A stretch of 33,971 nt of DNA from Clostridia bacterium (GCA_025997215.1 BNUH01000030.1:1-33971), one strand, 5' to 3'. Numbered from the stretch's first letter, positions 24,340 through 33,845 are shown. The notes: generated from the sequence alone by a model not told the origin. Made by a program: numbers and translations.

Positions 24340-25119
24340 ATGTTATACTTTAAGTATGTCCGCATAAACGTCTACTCCCTAGTCCAGCACCAATCGACAT
24401 TCTGGCTGTCATTGGTAGGTCAGGCTTTGGTCTCGCTATTCTCATTCATTGCGATGCTGCTGTACTTTGATAGGTTTGGGTCGATAGGCGGTTGGACGTT
24501 TGGCGAGGCCGCGCTGTGCTTCGCAGTGGTGACAATGGCGTTTTCAATTGCGGAGTGTTTTGCGCGCGGATTCGACACGTTCAGATGGCAGATTATCAGC
24601 GGCGACTTCGATCGGCTGCTGGTCAGACCGCGAGGCCTGCTGCTGCAGGTGTTCGGCTCCAGCTTTGAATTAGGCAGGCTGGGACGCGTCGTCGAAGGCG
24701 CGGCTATACTGATGTACGCCATACCGCTGTTGGATATTGTTTGGATTCCGTCTAAGGCCATAACGCTCTGCCTGATGATCGTGAGCGGCGCTGTCATATT
24801 CATTGGGGTGTTCATTCTCGGCGCGGCGATGTGCTTCCGCACGGTGCAGGGGTTGGAGATCGTGAACATCCTCACCGACGGCGGGCGCGAGATCGCACAA
24901 TACCCCATGACCATATACACGCGGTGGGCGGTGATGTTCTTCACATACATAGTGCCGTTCGGCTGCTTCAACTATCTGCCACTGATGTACCTGACCGGAC
25001 GTGTGCAAGGAAACCCCGCGCTGTATATCCTTTCACCAATAATAGGCATGCTATTCATAATCCCCTGCGCGCTGGTGTGGCGCGCAGGGGTAAGGCGGTA
25101 CCTGAGCACGGGGAGTTAG
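24340..25119 (+). CDS. ABC-2 type permease, second subunit
   Basis: A 259-residue protein with about six membrane helices, same general type as the preceding permease (DTFRWQIISGDFDRLLVRPR matches the NGHVAYSMIKPF region of its partner in position). This supports a heterodimeric permease. The ATG at 24340 lies 3 bp past the previous stop with GGGAGG upstream. Its stop TAG overlaps the stop TAA of the convergent lipoprotein gene within the four bases TTAG. Confidence 0.85.
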   Translation: MLYFKYVRINVYSLVQHQSTFWLSLVGQALVSLFSFIAMLLYFDRFGSIGGWTFGEAALCFAVVTMAFSIAECFARGFDTFRWQIISGDFDRLLVRPRGLLLQVFGSSFELGRLGRVVEGAAILMYAIPLLDIVWIPSKAITLCLMIVSGAVIFIGVFILGAAMCFRTVQGLEIVNILTDGGREIAQYPMTIYTRWAVMFFTYIVPFGCFNYLPLMYLTGRVQGNPALYILSPIIGMLFIIPCALVWRAGVRRYLSTGS

Positions 25120-27824
25120 TGGGTTAAGTATATACCCGACAGCATGATCGATCCAGCCTCCGTGTTGCCGAACTCGACGCGCATCGCCGTCACTTGCGAC
25201 AGATCCAGCCCGTCGAATAATGTTAACGGAATGCGCAGGTCGCCCAGCGGCATACTGCCAATCCACACCTCAAATTCGGGCGAAAATTCTGTAGCGTCAT
25301 AGTGCTCCTTGTAACCGGGGTAATAGCTGAGCGCGCTGCTCCAGAAGGGCACATCAACGGAGCGTTCGCGGCCCTTGGTGTCGCGCAGCGTCACTATGAA
25401 CGATTGGCCTTCGCCGATCGGGTTGATCGGGTCGGATGAATCCACCGCAACGAACAGGTCCAGCGCCTTGAATGGCGTAAAGTCGCCGCTCAATGGGATT
25501 GTGATGCTGCTCTCACGCTTCCAGCGCAGGTTGAACAGCGCGGGAGTTTTGCTGCCCAAAGTCGCGCCGGGATATGTGAATAGGATACCGTTGCCGTAGC
25601 CGCCTTCCAGCGTCAGTTGCGTGACGATGATCCCCGGCGTGAGCGTCCAGTCGGTCGCGTCGTTCGCTTCGGCCGTGAGCAGCGCGCGACGCCCCGGTAT
25701 GTAGTTGGAAGCAGTGACCCTGCAATCGGCTATGGCGAACGGCTCCGGCACCGACGAATCCCACATGCCAAACGGCGGCTCGCCCTTTTCGAATACCGAC
25801 AGGAACGCGGCCGCGAAGGTTTTGACAAAACGCTCCTGCTCGTCGCGGGTGAGTGGTTCCGAACCTTCCATCGGCTTCAGGCCAAAATCCGCTTCCTCTT
25901 TCTCCTTGAATGCGTGGTTGAAGAAGGCGTGGTTCCCGCCGCGCAGGAATACCAGCGACGCAGGCGCGGTACGTGTCGAATCCCCTTGGATCATGTCGAA
26001 AGCCGCCTGACCATCCTCCGGCACGTCGCCGTCATACTCGCAGATGATGAACCCCGTGGGGATGTCGGGCTGCGGCGTCTCGTATATCGAATGCGTGCCC
26101 GCCAAACGAATGAACGTTTTAAAGCGATCCAGGCCTTCATCCTGCTCCATGCGGATGATGGATTCGGCAAGATCAGCACCGTTTGAATGGCCCATCATGT
26201 TTATGTTGTCAAAATCAATCTTGCCCTTTAGGTCTAAACCGTCGATGGTAATGGTTCCGGCGTTGGCCTTTTCCAAGTAAGCAAGGTTCTGCTTATATAT
26301 CGACTTAGCCCACTCGGAATTGACGGACTCGCCATAGTCGGAGCTATACTCCACGTTAACATTGAAGCTCACCGCGACGTAACCCTCGTCGGCCAGCTGT
26401 TGAACCAGATAGTCAAAGCCGGAGAATTCCTTAGAATAAACGGAATCAATGGGTCTGACGCCATGGAATATCACCACGAGCGGATGCGCTCCATCGGTAT
26501 CCGGCGCGGCGATGATGCCGTTGATCGGACACGGCACCGCTTTACCTGCGGAGTTAACCAGATCACCCTCGCCGAAGTCATACTCGCGCACCACGATCCC
26601 CGACGCATCGGCCAATTCGTACACCATGTCCGGCGAACCCAGGGCGTTCAAGCCTTCGTACAGATCGTGCGCGGTGAATGCGTCGGTATCCTTAGTTATG
26701 GCATAATAGGTAATCTTGCTGGTATAATAGCCGTGGCTGCCCATGTCATACCAGCTGATGGTGGAATTCCACTGATAACGGCCCGGATCGATGCCGGGGC
26801 CTGTGCCGGGGATTATTTCGGAAGGATCCAGTGGGAACTTCTGCGCCCAGCGTCCGTCGTTGAGCTGTACCCAGAAGTGGTAGTCAAAATTCTCATGGCC
26901 GCCCAGATCGATGCTGGTTTCATCATCGACACGGCAGCCCGTGCGCATGGCGATGCGGTATTCCTTGGCGATATCGATGGGCGCGTCGTACGATTCGAGC
27001 TTGCGGATGCCGGATATCTGCAGATCCTCGGCGTGCTTGGCAACGTATGCCAACACCAGTTCGTCAATGTAATCCGCGGTCGCGTCGGCGCCGCCCTGCA
27101 TGTAGAGTTCATTCAGGCGATCGCTGTCGATTTTCAGGCTATTTTCCAATATCATGTGGGTGTCGCGCAGCGCGTACGACATGCAATTCCCGCCCGAGTC
27201 GGTGGGTTCGCCGTCCGCGGGCTGCTGGGTGTAGCCAAACTTGCCATAGGTCAGCGGTCGGTCGCCCTCAACGCCGCTGACCTTCAGGTAAGCGAACGTC
27301 TGCGGTCCGTCTAGATCGTCGTCGCTGGAGAATGTCAGCATCGGTTCACCCGGTTCGGCGAACAGTGCGAAGCCATTGTTGTTAACCTCTCTTGATAACC
27401 AACCCTTCACAATCGCAGTCACATCGATGCTAACCCAGCCGTCGGCCTCGGCGGTTAAGGGGTACGAATTCAGGCTGCCCTCATCCACTACAGAACGCGC
27501 CTCGGCGGCTGTAGCATTCGTCGCCCAAGGCTGGGCGGTTGTGCCGACGCGCAGCTTCGATGGCGCGGTGCCGATGGGTTTGACGAATAAGCTCGCCGCC
27601 GTGATCTCATCGGCCAGCCAAGTTGCCTTCAGCGGAACGCGTAGCAGCGTGAAAATCGCGTCGCCCTCAGGCGCACCGGTCAAATTGAAGGTAGCGACGA
27701 CGGTATTTTGATAAGCGATCCATGTCTCGTCGGTCACGCCGCCGCTAGCCTGTCCGATGGGAAAACACGCGGCCAAGCTGACCAGAATGGCGGTCAGCAG
27801 GATCAAGGTTATGGTCTTTTTCAA
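25116..27824 (-). CDS. Multidomain lipoprotein: DNRLRE-like, transglutaminase/papain-like and alpha/beta hydrolase domains
   Basis: A 902-residue lipoprotein. The signal peptide ends in a lipobox (LAAC, Cys 20). A DNRLRE-type beta domain (about 33-185) follows. Then GGNCMSYALR (211-220), NFDYHFWVQL (312-321) and PLDPSE (331-336) suggest a Cys214-His316-Asp333 triad of a transglutaminase- or papain-like fold. From about 440 comes an alpha/beta hydrolase: HPLVVIFHGV oxyanion strand, GHSNG nucleophile (Ser547), candidate Asp598 or Asp600 (EYDGD) and His632 (GGNHAFF). About 200 C-terminal residues look like a beta-sandwich binding domain. The start is TTG with GGAGG 9 nt upstream. Domain names are motif-based and substrates are unknown; a surface esterase or amidase is the likeliest hydrolase role. 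Confidence 0.75.
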   Translation of the reverse strand: MKKTITLILLTAILVSLAACFPIGQASGGVTDETWIAYQNTVVATFNLTGAPEGDAIFTLLRVPLKATWLADEITAASLFVKPIGTAPSKLRVGTTAQPWATNATAAEARSVVDEGSLNSYPLTAEADGWVSIDVTAIVKGWLSREVNNNGFALFAEPGEPMLTFSSDDDLDGPQTFAYLKVSGVEGDRPLTYGKFGYTQQPADGEPTDSGGNCMSYALRDTHMILENSLKIDSDRLNELYMQGGADATADYIDELVLAYVAKHAEDLQISGIRKLESYDAPIDIAKEYRIAMRTGCRVDDETSIDLGGHENFDYHFWVQLNDGRWAQKFPLDPSEIIPGTGPGIDPGRYQWNSTISWYDMGSHGYYTSKITYYAITKDTDAFTAHDLYEGLNALGSPDMVYELADASGIVVREYDFGEGDLVNSAGKAVPCPINGIIAAPDTDGAHPLVVIFHGVRPIDSVYSKEFSGFDYLVQQLADEGYVAVSFNVNVEYSSDYGESVNSEWAKSIYKQNLAYLEKANAGTITIDGLDLKGKIDFDNINMMGHSNGADLAESIIRMEQDEGLDRFKTFIRLAGTHSIYETPQPDIPTGFIICEYDGDVPEDGQAAFDMIQGDSTRTAPASLVFLRGGNHAFFNHAFKEKEEADFGLKPMEGSEPLTRDEQERFVKTFAAAFLSVFEKGEPPFGMWDSSVPEPFAIADCRVTASNYIPGRRALLTAEANDATDWTLTPGIIVTQLTLEGGYGNGILFTYPGATLGSKTPALFNLRWKRESSITIPLSGDFTPFKALDLFVAVDSSDPINPIGEGQSFIVTLRDTKGRERSVDVPFWSSALSYYPGYKEHYDATEFSPEFEVWIGSMPLGDLRIPLTLFDGLDLSQVTAMRVEFGNTEAGSIMLSGIYLTH

Positions 27825-27918
27825 AAACGGTATCCTCCAATATTATTACTCATCGTTGTAGTATGCACACAACCGAACCAAACAATAGACGAATAGTAAT
27901 GGTCAATAATTGCCATAA

Positions 27919-29475
<1,557 letters not shown>

Positions 29476-29512
29476 TGGAGAACGATTGGAACTGGGTTAA
29501 CGTATCAATCAA

Positions 29513-29546
29513 GGGTTTGGTTGTAACTGCGGTCACAACCAAACCC
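29513..29546 (+). terminator. Terminator-like hairpin after guaB
   Basis: GGGTTTGGTTGT, a 10-nt loop and ACAACCAAACCC form a perfect 12-bp stem, followed by CGTTTCCATTTTGGG. The tail resembles that after the hairpin at 4032-4061. Confidence 0.75.
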
Positions 29547-29570
29547 CGTTTCCATTTTGGGATGTTAACG

Positions 29571-29670
29571 ACCCGTTGTCAAGGCACGGGGTAGTATTTT
29601 CCGAAGCCGCGGGCCGTACACCGCGCCTTCGGAAAATCTCCACCCCTTTCGCCTTGACAACTGGACGGGT
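29571..29670. repeat. Dispersed inverted-repeat element, copy B
   Basis: Left arm ACCCGTTGTCAAGGC, then GGGGTAGTATTTTCCGAAG; right arm CTTCGGAAAATCTCCACCCC, then GCCTTGACAAC and CGGGT. The arms pair over most of their length around a GC-rich centre. As in copy A, the left arm has GTAGTATTTTC and the right has AAAATCTCCAC. It lies in the gap between the convergent guaB and methyltransferase genes. Confidence 0.75.
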
Positions 29671-29685
29671 TGAAGGCCTTCTGAT

Positions 29686-30507
29686 CTAAGCGGTGAGAGG
29701 CTTCTGTTTACGGTAGCAGTATACGTCGAAGCCGAAGCTGCCCCGGTAGTACACCTCTTCCCAGCCGCGCACGAGCAACTCGGGTTTGGGCTTGATATGT
29801 CCGGTTGAATCGCCCGGACAGTCGACCAGCCAGCCGCCTGGTTTGCAAACGCGCTCAGATTCGGCGATCTCCTCATCCCAGTGGTCGCCATACACGTGCC
29901 CGGATAGAACGATGTCGAATGTGCAGTCCGGATACGGCAGTGACTCGATGAACCCATCCGCAATGCGGATATTGTCGACGCCTTCACGCTTGGCCTTATC
30001 ACGCATGAATTCGCGCAGCGTACCGACCGGTTCGACGGCGTAGACCTGCGCGGCCTTTTCAGCGGCGGCAAACGCCAACCGCCCTGAACCTGCGCCAACA
30101 TCCAGGACGGTCTTACCCTCGAAGTACGCCAGCGCAAACAGGCGTTCCTTATTCCAGCCACGGATGAAGTCGCACTTCTCCGCCATCACTTCCGGCGTGG
30201 TGTACACGATGAAATCCTCGACGCTGGACAGGATGCGCACTTCGGCGGCGCGAAGCTCCGCAGCGTCCATGATTATGGGAGCGTCCGCCGCCAAACGCCC
30301 GATAGCCTCGGCGCATTCTGGGCAGCGGCGTTCCAGGTACCACTTCACATGGGGATGCGCGGTCAACGCCGCGCTCATGTCGCGCTTCCTGTCATGATTA
30401 TCCTTGCGCCAACCGCACGACTCAACCATCAGCCGTATCTGGAACCGCTCCAGCAACAACATACTGTTAAACGAATAATCGTTACAGTCAATCCAACCTA
30501 TGGGCAT
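29686..30507 (-). CDS. Class I SAM-dependent methyltransferase
   Basis: A 273-residue protein with the SAM-binding motif I VLDVGAGSGR (134-143), acidic end of strand 2 (YAVEP) and motif IV-like FDIVLSGHVYG. A CPEC pair (62-65) in the N-terminal part could bind metal. The methyl acceptor is unknown. The ATG at 30507 has GGAGG only 4 nt upstream. An internal ATG at 30378, with AGGAA 7 nt upstream, would remove 43 poorly recognisable residues and is a real alternative. A separate promoter, a 16-codon open frame with a strong ribosome binding site and competing hairpins lie in front (see the leader entries), so expression may be controlled at translation. Confidence 0.82.
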   Translation of the reverse strand: MPIGWIDCNDYSFNSMLLLERFQIRLMVESCGWRKDNHDRKRDMSAALTAHPHVKWYLERRCPECAEAIGRLAADAPIIMDAAELRAAEVRILSSVEDFIVYTTPEVMAEKCDFIRGWNKERLFALAYFEGKTVLDVGAGSGRLAFAAAEKAAQVYAVEPVGTLREFMRDKAKREGVDNIRIADGFIESLPYPDCTFDIVLSGHVYGDHWDEEIAESERVCKPGGWLVDCPGDSTGHIKPKPELLVRGWEEVYYRGSFGFDVYCYRKQKPLTA

Positions 30508-30522
30508 ATAACCTCCACGAAA

Positions 30523-30552
30523 CGGGAGGGTTATAGTATAGTCGCCCTCCCG
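30523..30552 (-). promoter_or_regulatory. Competing leader hairpins in front of the methyltransferase
   Basis: On the minus strand CGGGAGGG (30552-30545) pairs perfectly with CCCTCCCG (30530-30523) across a 14-nt loop holding the leader stop codon. The CCTCC of the second arm (30529-30525) can instead pair with the methyltransferase ribosome binding site GGAGG (30516-30512) across 8 nt. The two pairings exclude each other. Confidence 0.5.
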
Positions 30553-30581
30553 ATTACGAGAACGATAGTTGATTGCTTCAT
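30531..30581 (-). CDS. Candidate 16-residue leader peptide
   Basis: The frame reads MKQSTIVLVIGRATIL and stops with TAA 23 nt before the methyltransferase ATG. AAAGGAGG (30597-30590) lies 8 nt upstream of its ATG, the strongest ribosome binding site in this area. The last codons contain one arm of a hairpin. Such a layout is known from translation attenuators, for example in front of erm rRNA methyltransferase genes. No conservation data are available, so a chance frame is possible. Confidence 0.45.
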   Translation of the reverse strand: MKQSTIVLVIGRATIL

Positions 30582-30618
30582 AACAGATGCCTCCTTTGAA
30601 CTATTTAACACCATTCAC

Positions 30619-30648
30619 ATTATACCCGACAGACTCACGCTGCGTCAA
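30619..30648 (-). promoter_or_regulatory. Promoter in front of the leader peptide and methyltransferase
   Basis: On the minus strand TTGACG (30648-30643), 18 bp, TATAAT (30624-30619). The -35 box contains the stop codon of the upstream methyltransferase gene. Confidence 0.7.
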
Positions 30649-31256
30649 CGCTTCCTGCAAACCATACAATATGCCGTGCCCTGCCGGAACGGTATCATCT
30701 CAACAGAAAATCCAACTTCGCCGCCAATTTTCAACAACAGCTCAATCTGGTAACGCCTGAACCCATACCGCGTATGCGAAAACCGATCGAGCGTCTCATT
30801 CGTATAAAACGCGTTTACAAACACGCCATTGGATTTTAATATGCGGTGTATCTCCGATAACACTATCCTTGGATCATCCCAGAAGTACATCGTGTTCATC
30901 GTGTACGCTTTTTCGAAGAAACTGTCGGTGAACCTCGTCGAGTTGATATTTTGGGAAGACAGCGACAGCCTTCCGGCCTCTATTATATCCCTATTGCGAT
31001 GTGAAGCCGCCTTGACCATATCTTCCGATATATCTATACCATAGAATGCGCAATGATAACGTTTTGCCAGCGCGTTAAGCATGAACCCATTGCCAAAGCC
31101 GATGTCCAGCACGTGATCGCCTTCCTTGATCGACAACTGGCGCTCGGTTTCATCGTACATCACGCGGTTTTGACGATTCATCACCGCAGTGGCTATCAGG
31201 CCTACCGGACCGCGCGGCTGACCCAGCTGACTGGCGATATACCGCGTCAATCCCAT
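30645..31256 (-). CDS. Class I SAM-dependent methyltransferase, coupled to the metal ATPase gene
   Basis: A 203-residue methyltransferase with motif I VLDIGFGNGFML (49-60), the acidic residue after strand 2 (FYGIDIS) and a late Phe-Val-Asn-Ala strand region. The closest general pattern is UbiE/Methyltransf_11-type enzymes; the acceptor is unknown. The correct start is the ATG at 31256, which overlaps the ATPase stop by 10 bp and has GGGGGTG upstream. The frame open further upstream (to 31445) reads through the ATPase gene and gives an implausible Gly/Arg-rich stretch. Overlap with the ATPase implies a shared transcript, so it may be induced by metal. It is not an obvious ArsM arsenite methyltransferase, because the typical conserved Cys are not seen. 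Confidence 0.82.
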   Translation of the reverse strand: MGLTRYIASQLGQPRGPVGLIATAVMNRQNRVMYDETERQLSIKEGDHVLDIGFGNGFMLNALAKRYHCAFYGIDISEDMVKAASHRNRDIIEAGRLSLSSQNINSTRFTDSFFEKAYTMNTMYFWDDPRIVLSEIHRILKSNGVFVNAFYTNETLDRFSHTRYGFRRYQIELLLKIGGEVGFSVEMIPFRQGTAYCMVCRKR

Positions 31257-33241
31257 GCGTTCACCCCCGTCCGCGACGCCCGCATCGCGTTCGCCACGGC
31301 CAGCAACGCCACGCCCACATCCCCGAACACCGCCAGCCAAAGGGGAGTCCAGCCGAATGCACCAAACACCATCAACACGGCCTTCACCCCAAGCGCTAGC
31401 GCGATATTCTGGATGCCGATCCGCCGCGTACGCCTGGCGATGCATATCAACTCCGCAACGCGCGAGGGTTCGTCGGTCATCAGCGCGACGTCGGCGGCCT
31501 CGATTGCCGCGTCCGAGCCGATGCCGCCCATGGCCACGCCCACGTCGGCGCGCGCCAGAACCGGCGCATCATTGATGCCATCGCCCACGAACACCACCGC
31601 GCCGCCGCCGGACTTCGCTGCCATGCGCCGCTCCAGCGCCTCCATCTTTTGGTGAGGCAGCAACCCCCATTCGGCTGAATCCAACCCCAATTCGGCGCGC
31701 ACGGATTCGGCCGCCGCTGGTGTGTCGCCCGTGAGCATGGATATCTCGCGCACGCCCAACTCACGCAGACGCTTGATGGCGCTTGCTGCATCCAGCTTAA
31801 TCGCGTCGCGCAGGATAATCCTGCCCCAGTATTTGCCATCGACGGCAACTGCCACGGAGGTTTCACCGCTGTCGAATGGTGGATAATTGACCGCCGCTTC
31901 ATCCAGCAGCCGCGGATGTCCCGCCAACACCGCGCGTCCGTCGAACAGCACACGCACACCATAACCCGCGCGCTCCGTCCGTTCAGCCAGCCGCGACGGT
32001 TCGGCTGTACCGCCCCACGCCGACTTGATCGAGCGCGCTATCGGATGCGACGAATCCCACTCGGCGTACGCCGCCGCTTCCATCAGCTCATCCTTGCCGA
32101 TCCCATTAGAAGTTTCAACCCGCGCGACCTCGAACACCCCGCGCGTCAACGTCCCCGTTTTGTCGAACACGACCGAATCCACATTGCACAAACTCTCAAA
32201 ATACCGCGCGCCTTTCACCAATATGCCGCGCCGTGACGCCGCACCCAACCCCGCAAAGTACCCCAGCGGGATGGAGATCACCAGCGCGCATGGGCATGAG
32301 ATCACGAGGAACACCAGCGCGCGCCGAACCGCCCCGGCCAGCGGCATTCCAAACGCCGCAGGTATGAGCGCCAGCAATACCGCCGCGCCGACGACCGCCG
32401 GGGTATACACCCGCGCGAATCGCGTGATGAGCAGCTCCGCGCGGGTTTTCTTGGACGAAGCGCTCTGCGCCAGCTCAAGAATCTTGCTGACCGTTGAATC
32501 CCCGGCGATTCGTGTAACCTCGATTGTCAACGTACCGCCGACGACGATCGACCCGGACAACGCCTCGCCACCCGGCATAATGGCGCGTGGCTGGCTCTCG
32601 CCCGTGAGCGCAGCGGTATCAAGCGCGCACTCGCCTTCAATTACGACGCCGTCCAACGGGATGCGCTCGCCCGGCCTGACGAGTATCCGCTGACCGATTC
32701 TTACGTCGGCTGGTTCAGCCGCGCGCGTCGTACCATCCTCATCCAGCAGGTTTGCGCTGTCCGGGCGCAGATCCATCAGTGCGCGGATGGATCGCTTGGA
32801 CGCGTTCACCGCCCGTTCCTGAAGCGTCTCGCCGATCCGATACAGCAGCATGACCGCGCCGGCCTCCGGGAATTCACCGATGCACAACGCGCCGATGGTT
32901 GCGATGGTCATCAGGAAGTTTTCATCCAGCAGCGCGGACGCGGAACCATTACGTTTGAATAACCCGCCCAAACCGCGTGCCGACGTCCAGATGACCTGCC
33001 AACCCAATAACAGATACGCAATTATAAATAATCCAGCCCGGAACGTTTCATCATTCATAAAGAATGCCAGCGCGTATACCACCGCACCCAGTATGTCAAG
33101 CCCATATTCATCGATAATCGAACGCGCGCCGCCGCGTTCCTTCGACGATTCGTCATGCTCTGTCGCATTTTCATGATGGCAATGCCCGCACGAGCAGGCC
33201 GCGACGCCGCTATCCCAATCCTGTTTTGCCGTATTCTCCAT
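31247..33241 (-). CDS. cadA: P1B-type metal-exporting ATPase (Zn/Cd/Pb class)
   Basis: A 664-residue membrane pump that hydrolyses ATP to export soft divalent metals. Instead of a full HMA domain it has a short Cys/His-rich N-terminus (CSCGHCHHENATEHDE, about 16-31). The actuator TGES is at 213-216, the transmembrane metal site SCPC at 315-318, phosphorylation DKTGTLT at 360-366, the nucleotide-domain HP in SSHPIARS, and GDGINDAPVLARAD near the end. SCPC together with an ArsR/SmtB repressor next door points to Zn2+/Cd2+/Pb2+ rather than Cu+. The ATG at 33241 has AAAGGAGG 7 nt upstream; the frame open to 33325 is leader. The operator at 33310-33325 lies in the promoter region. Confidence 0.92.
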   Translation of the reverse strand: MENTAKQDWDSGVAACSCGHCHHENATEHDESSKERGGARSIIDEYGLDILGAVVYALAFFMNDETFRAGLFIIAYLLLGWQVIWTSARGLGGLFKRNGSASALLDENFLMTIATIGALCIGEFPEAGAVMLLYRIGETLQERAVNASKRSIRALMDLRPDSANLLDEDGTTRAAEPADVRIGQRILVRPGERIPLDGVVIEGECALDTAALTGESQPRAIMPGGEALSGSIVVGGTLTIEVTRIAGDSTVSKILELAQSASSKKTRAELLITRFARVYTPAVVGAAVLLALIPAAFGMPLAGAVRRALVFLVISCPCALVISIPLGYFAGLGAASRRGILVKGARYFESLCNVDSVVFDKTGTLTRGVFEVARVETSNGIGKDELMEAAAYAEWDSSHPIARSIKSAWGGTAEPSRLAERTERAGYGVRVLFDGRAVLAGHPRLLDEAAVNYPPFDSGETSVAVAVDGKYWGRIILRDAIKLDAASAIKRLRELGVREISMLTGDTPAAAESVRAELGLDSAEWGLLPHQKMEALERRMAAKSGGGAVVFVGDGINDAPVLARADVGVAMGGIGSDAAIEAADVALMTDEPSRVAELICIARRTRRIGIQNIALALGVKAVLMVFGAFGWTPLWLAVFGDVGVALLAVANAMRASRTGVNAWD

Positions 33242-33309
33242 AATGATTCCTCCTTTATATTCAATTGCGCACCGTGCGTAAAACCCTTTCCCAATATATA
33301 ATGCAACAG

Positions 33310-33325
33310 TTGAGCAAATGTTCAT
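33310..33325 (-). promoter_or_regulatory. ArsR/SmtB-type operator in front of cadA
   Basis: TGAGCAAATGTTCA (33311-33324), an imperfect 6-2-6 inverted repeat matching the TGAACAnnTGTTCA form bound by SmtB-type repressors. It closely resembles the second site at 33779-33792, in front of the repressor gene. A TATATAT stretch nearby (33294-33301) may hold the -10 box. Confidence 0.72.
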
Positions 33326-33363
33326 CTATCCGCCCAAAAAAATTCGCGGAAAATGGATCGGAT

Positions 33364-33759
33364 TCAACCCCGCTCCATCGCGTGTTCCAGCCCTTGCGAG
33401 AATATCGCGCCCACATGCTCGTCGTCCAGCGAGTAGTACACGATCTTCCCCTCGCGCCGGTACTTCACGAGGCGCGTCTGCCGCAAGGCCCGCAGCTGAT
33501 GCGACACCGCCGAGTTCGTCATGCCCAGCAGCGCCGAAATGTCGCATACGCATAGCTCGCCGCGCTCCGCGCGTGCCGCCGTCGCCTCCGCCGCATACAG
33601 CGCATACATGATCTTCACCCGCGTCGAATCCGCGAACATCTTGAATAGATCCGCCACATCCATCAAGATTTCGTCGCCGGGCATCTTTGCGCGCACACGT
33701 TCCACCGCCTCTACGTGCACCGCGTTGACGTCGCACCGATCCAATTCCTTGGTTATCAT
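33364..33759 (-). CDS. ArsR/SmtB family metal-sensing repressor
   Basis: A 131-residue winged-helix repressor. The DNA-reading helix-turn-helix is CDISALLGMTNSAVSHQLRA (72-91), followed by the wing KYRREGKIVYYSL. Two potential metal sites are visible: an alpha3-type ELCVCD (Cys70, Cys72, possibly with Cys9 and His15 of the N-terminus) and a complete alpha5 zinc motif, Asp113-x-His115 and His126-x-x-Glu129. The second is the SmtB/CzrA type of Zn2+ site, the first the CadC/ArsR type for Cd2+/Pb2+ or arsenite. It should repress itself and the following ATPase gene until metal binds, through the two near-identical operators. The ATG at 33759 lies within reach of GGAGATG. Confidence 0.92.
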   Translation of the reverse strand: MITKELDRCDVNAVHVEAVERVRAKMPGDEILMDVADLFKMFADSTRVKIMYALYAAEATAARAERGELCVCDISALLGMTNSAVSHQLRALRQTRLVKYRREGKIVYYSLDDEHVGAIFSQGLEHAMERG

Positions 33760-33778
33760 AGGCTCATCTCCAAACGCT

Positions 33779-33792
33779 TGAGCAACTGTTCA
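33779..33792 (-). promoter_or_regulatory. ArsR/SmtB-type operator in front of the repressor gene
   Basis: TGAGCAACTGTTCA, a 6-2-6 inverted repeat (TGAGCA/TGTTCA), located 5 bp downstream of the -10 box, about at the transcription start. It supports autorepression. Confidence 0.78.
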
Positions 33793-33797
33793 AGTGA

Positions 33798-33826
33798 ATA
33801 ATAACATCGAATTGCGCATCTGTCAA
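33798..33826 (-). promoter_or_regulatory. Promoter of the repressor gene
   Basis: On the minus strand TTGACA (33826-33821), 17 bp, TATTAT (33803-33798). The -35 box starts exactly 20 nt after GAACAG, the shared end of the right IS copy. Confidence 0.82.
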
Positions 33827-33845
33827 TACCAAAAAATAATTCGCT

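Noticed and set aside
26400..27314. 304-codon plus-strand open frame
   Set aside because: It lies entirely inside the minus-strand lipoprotein gene, has no recognisable domain or ribosome binding site, and its open length follows from the GC-rich codon pattern of the real gene.
29571..29670. CRISPR-like or tRNA-like structure between guaB and the methyltransferase
   Set aside because: It is a single inverted repeat without regularly spaced units, and lacks tRNA arms and a TTCGA loop.
31257..31445. 63-residue N-terminal extension of the second methyltransferase
   Set aside because: Low-complexity Gly/Arg sequence read through the ATPase gene; the ATG at 31256 has a ribosome binding site and a normal methyltransferase start.
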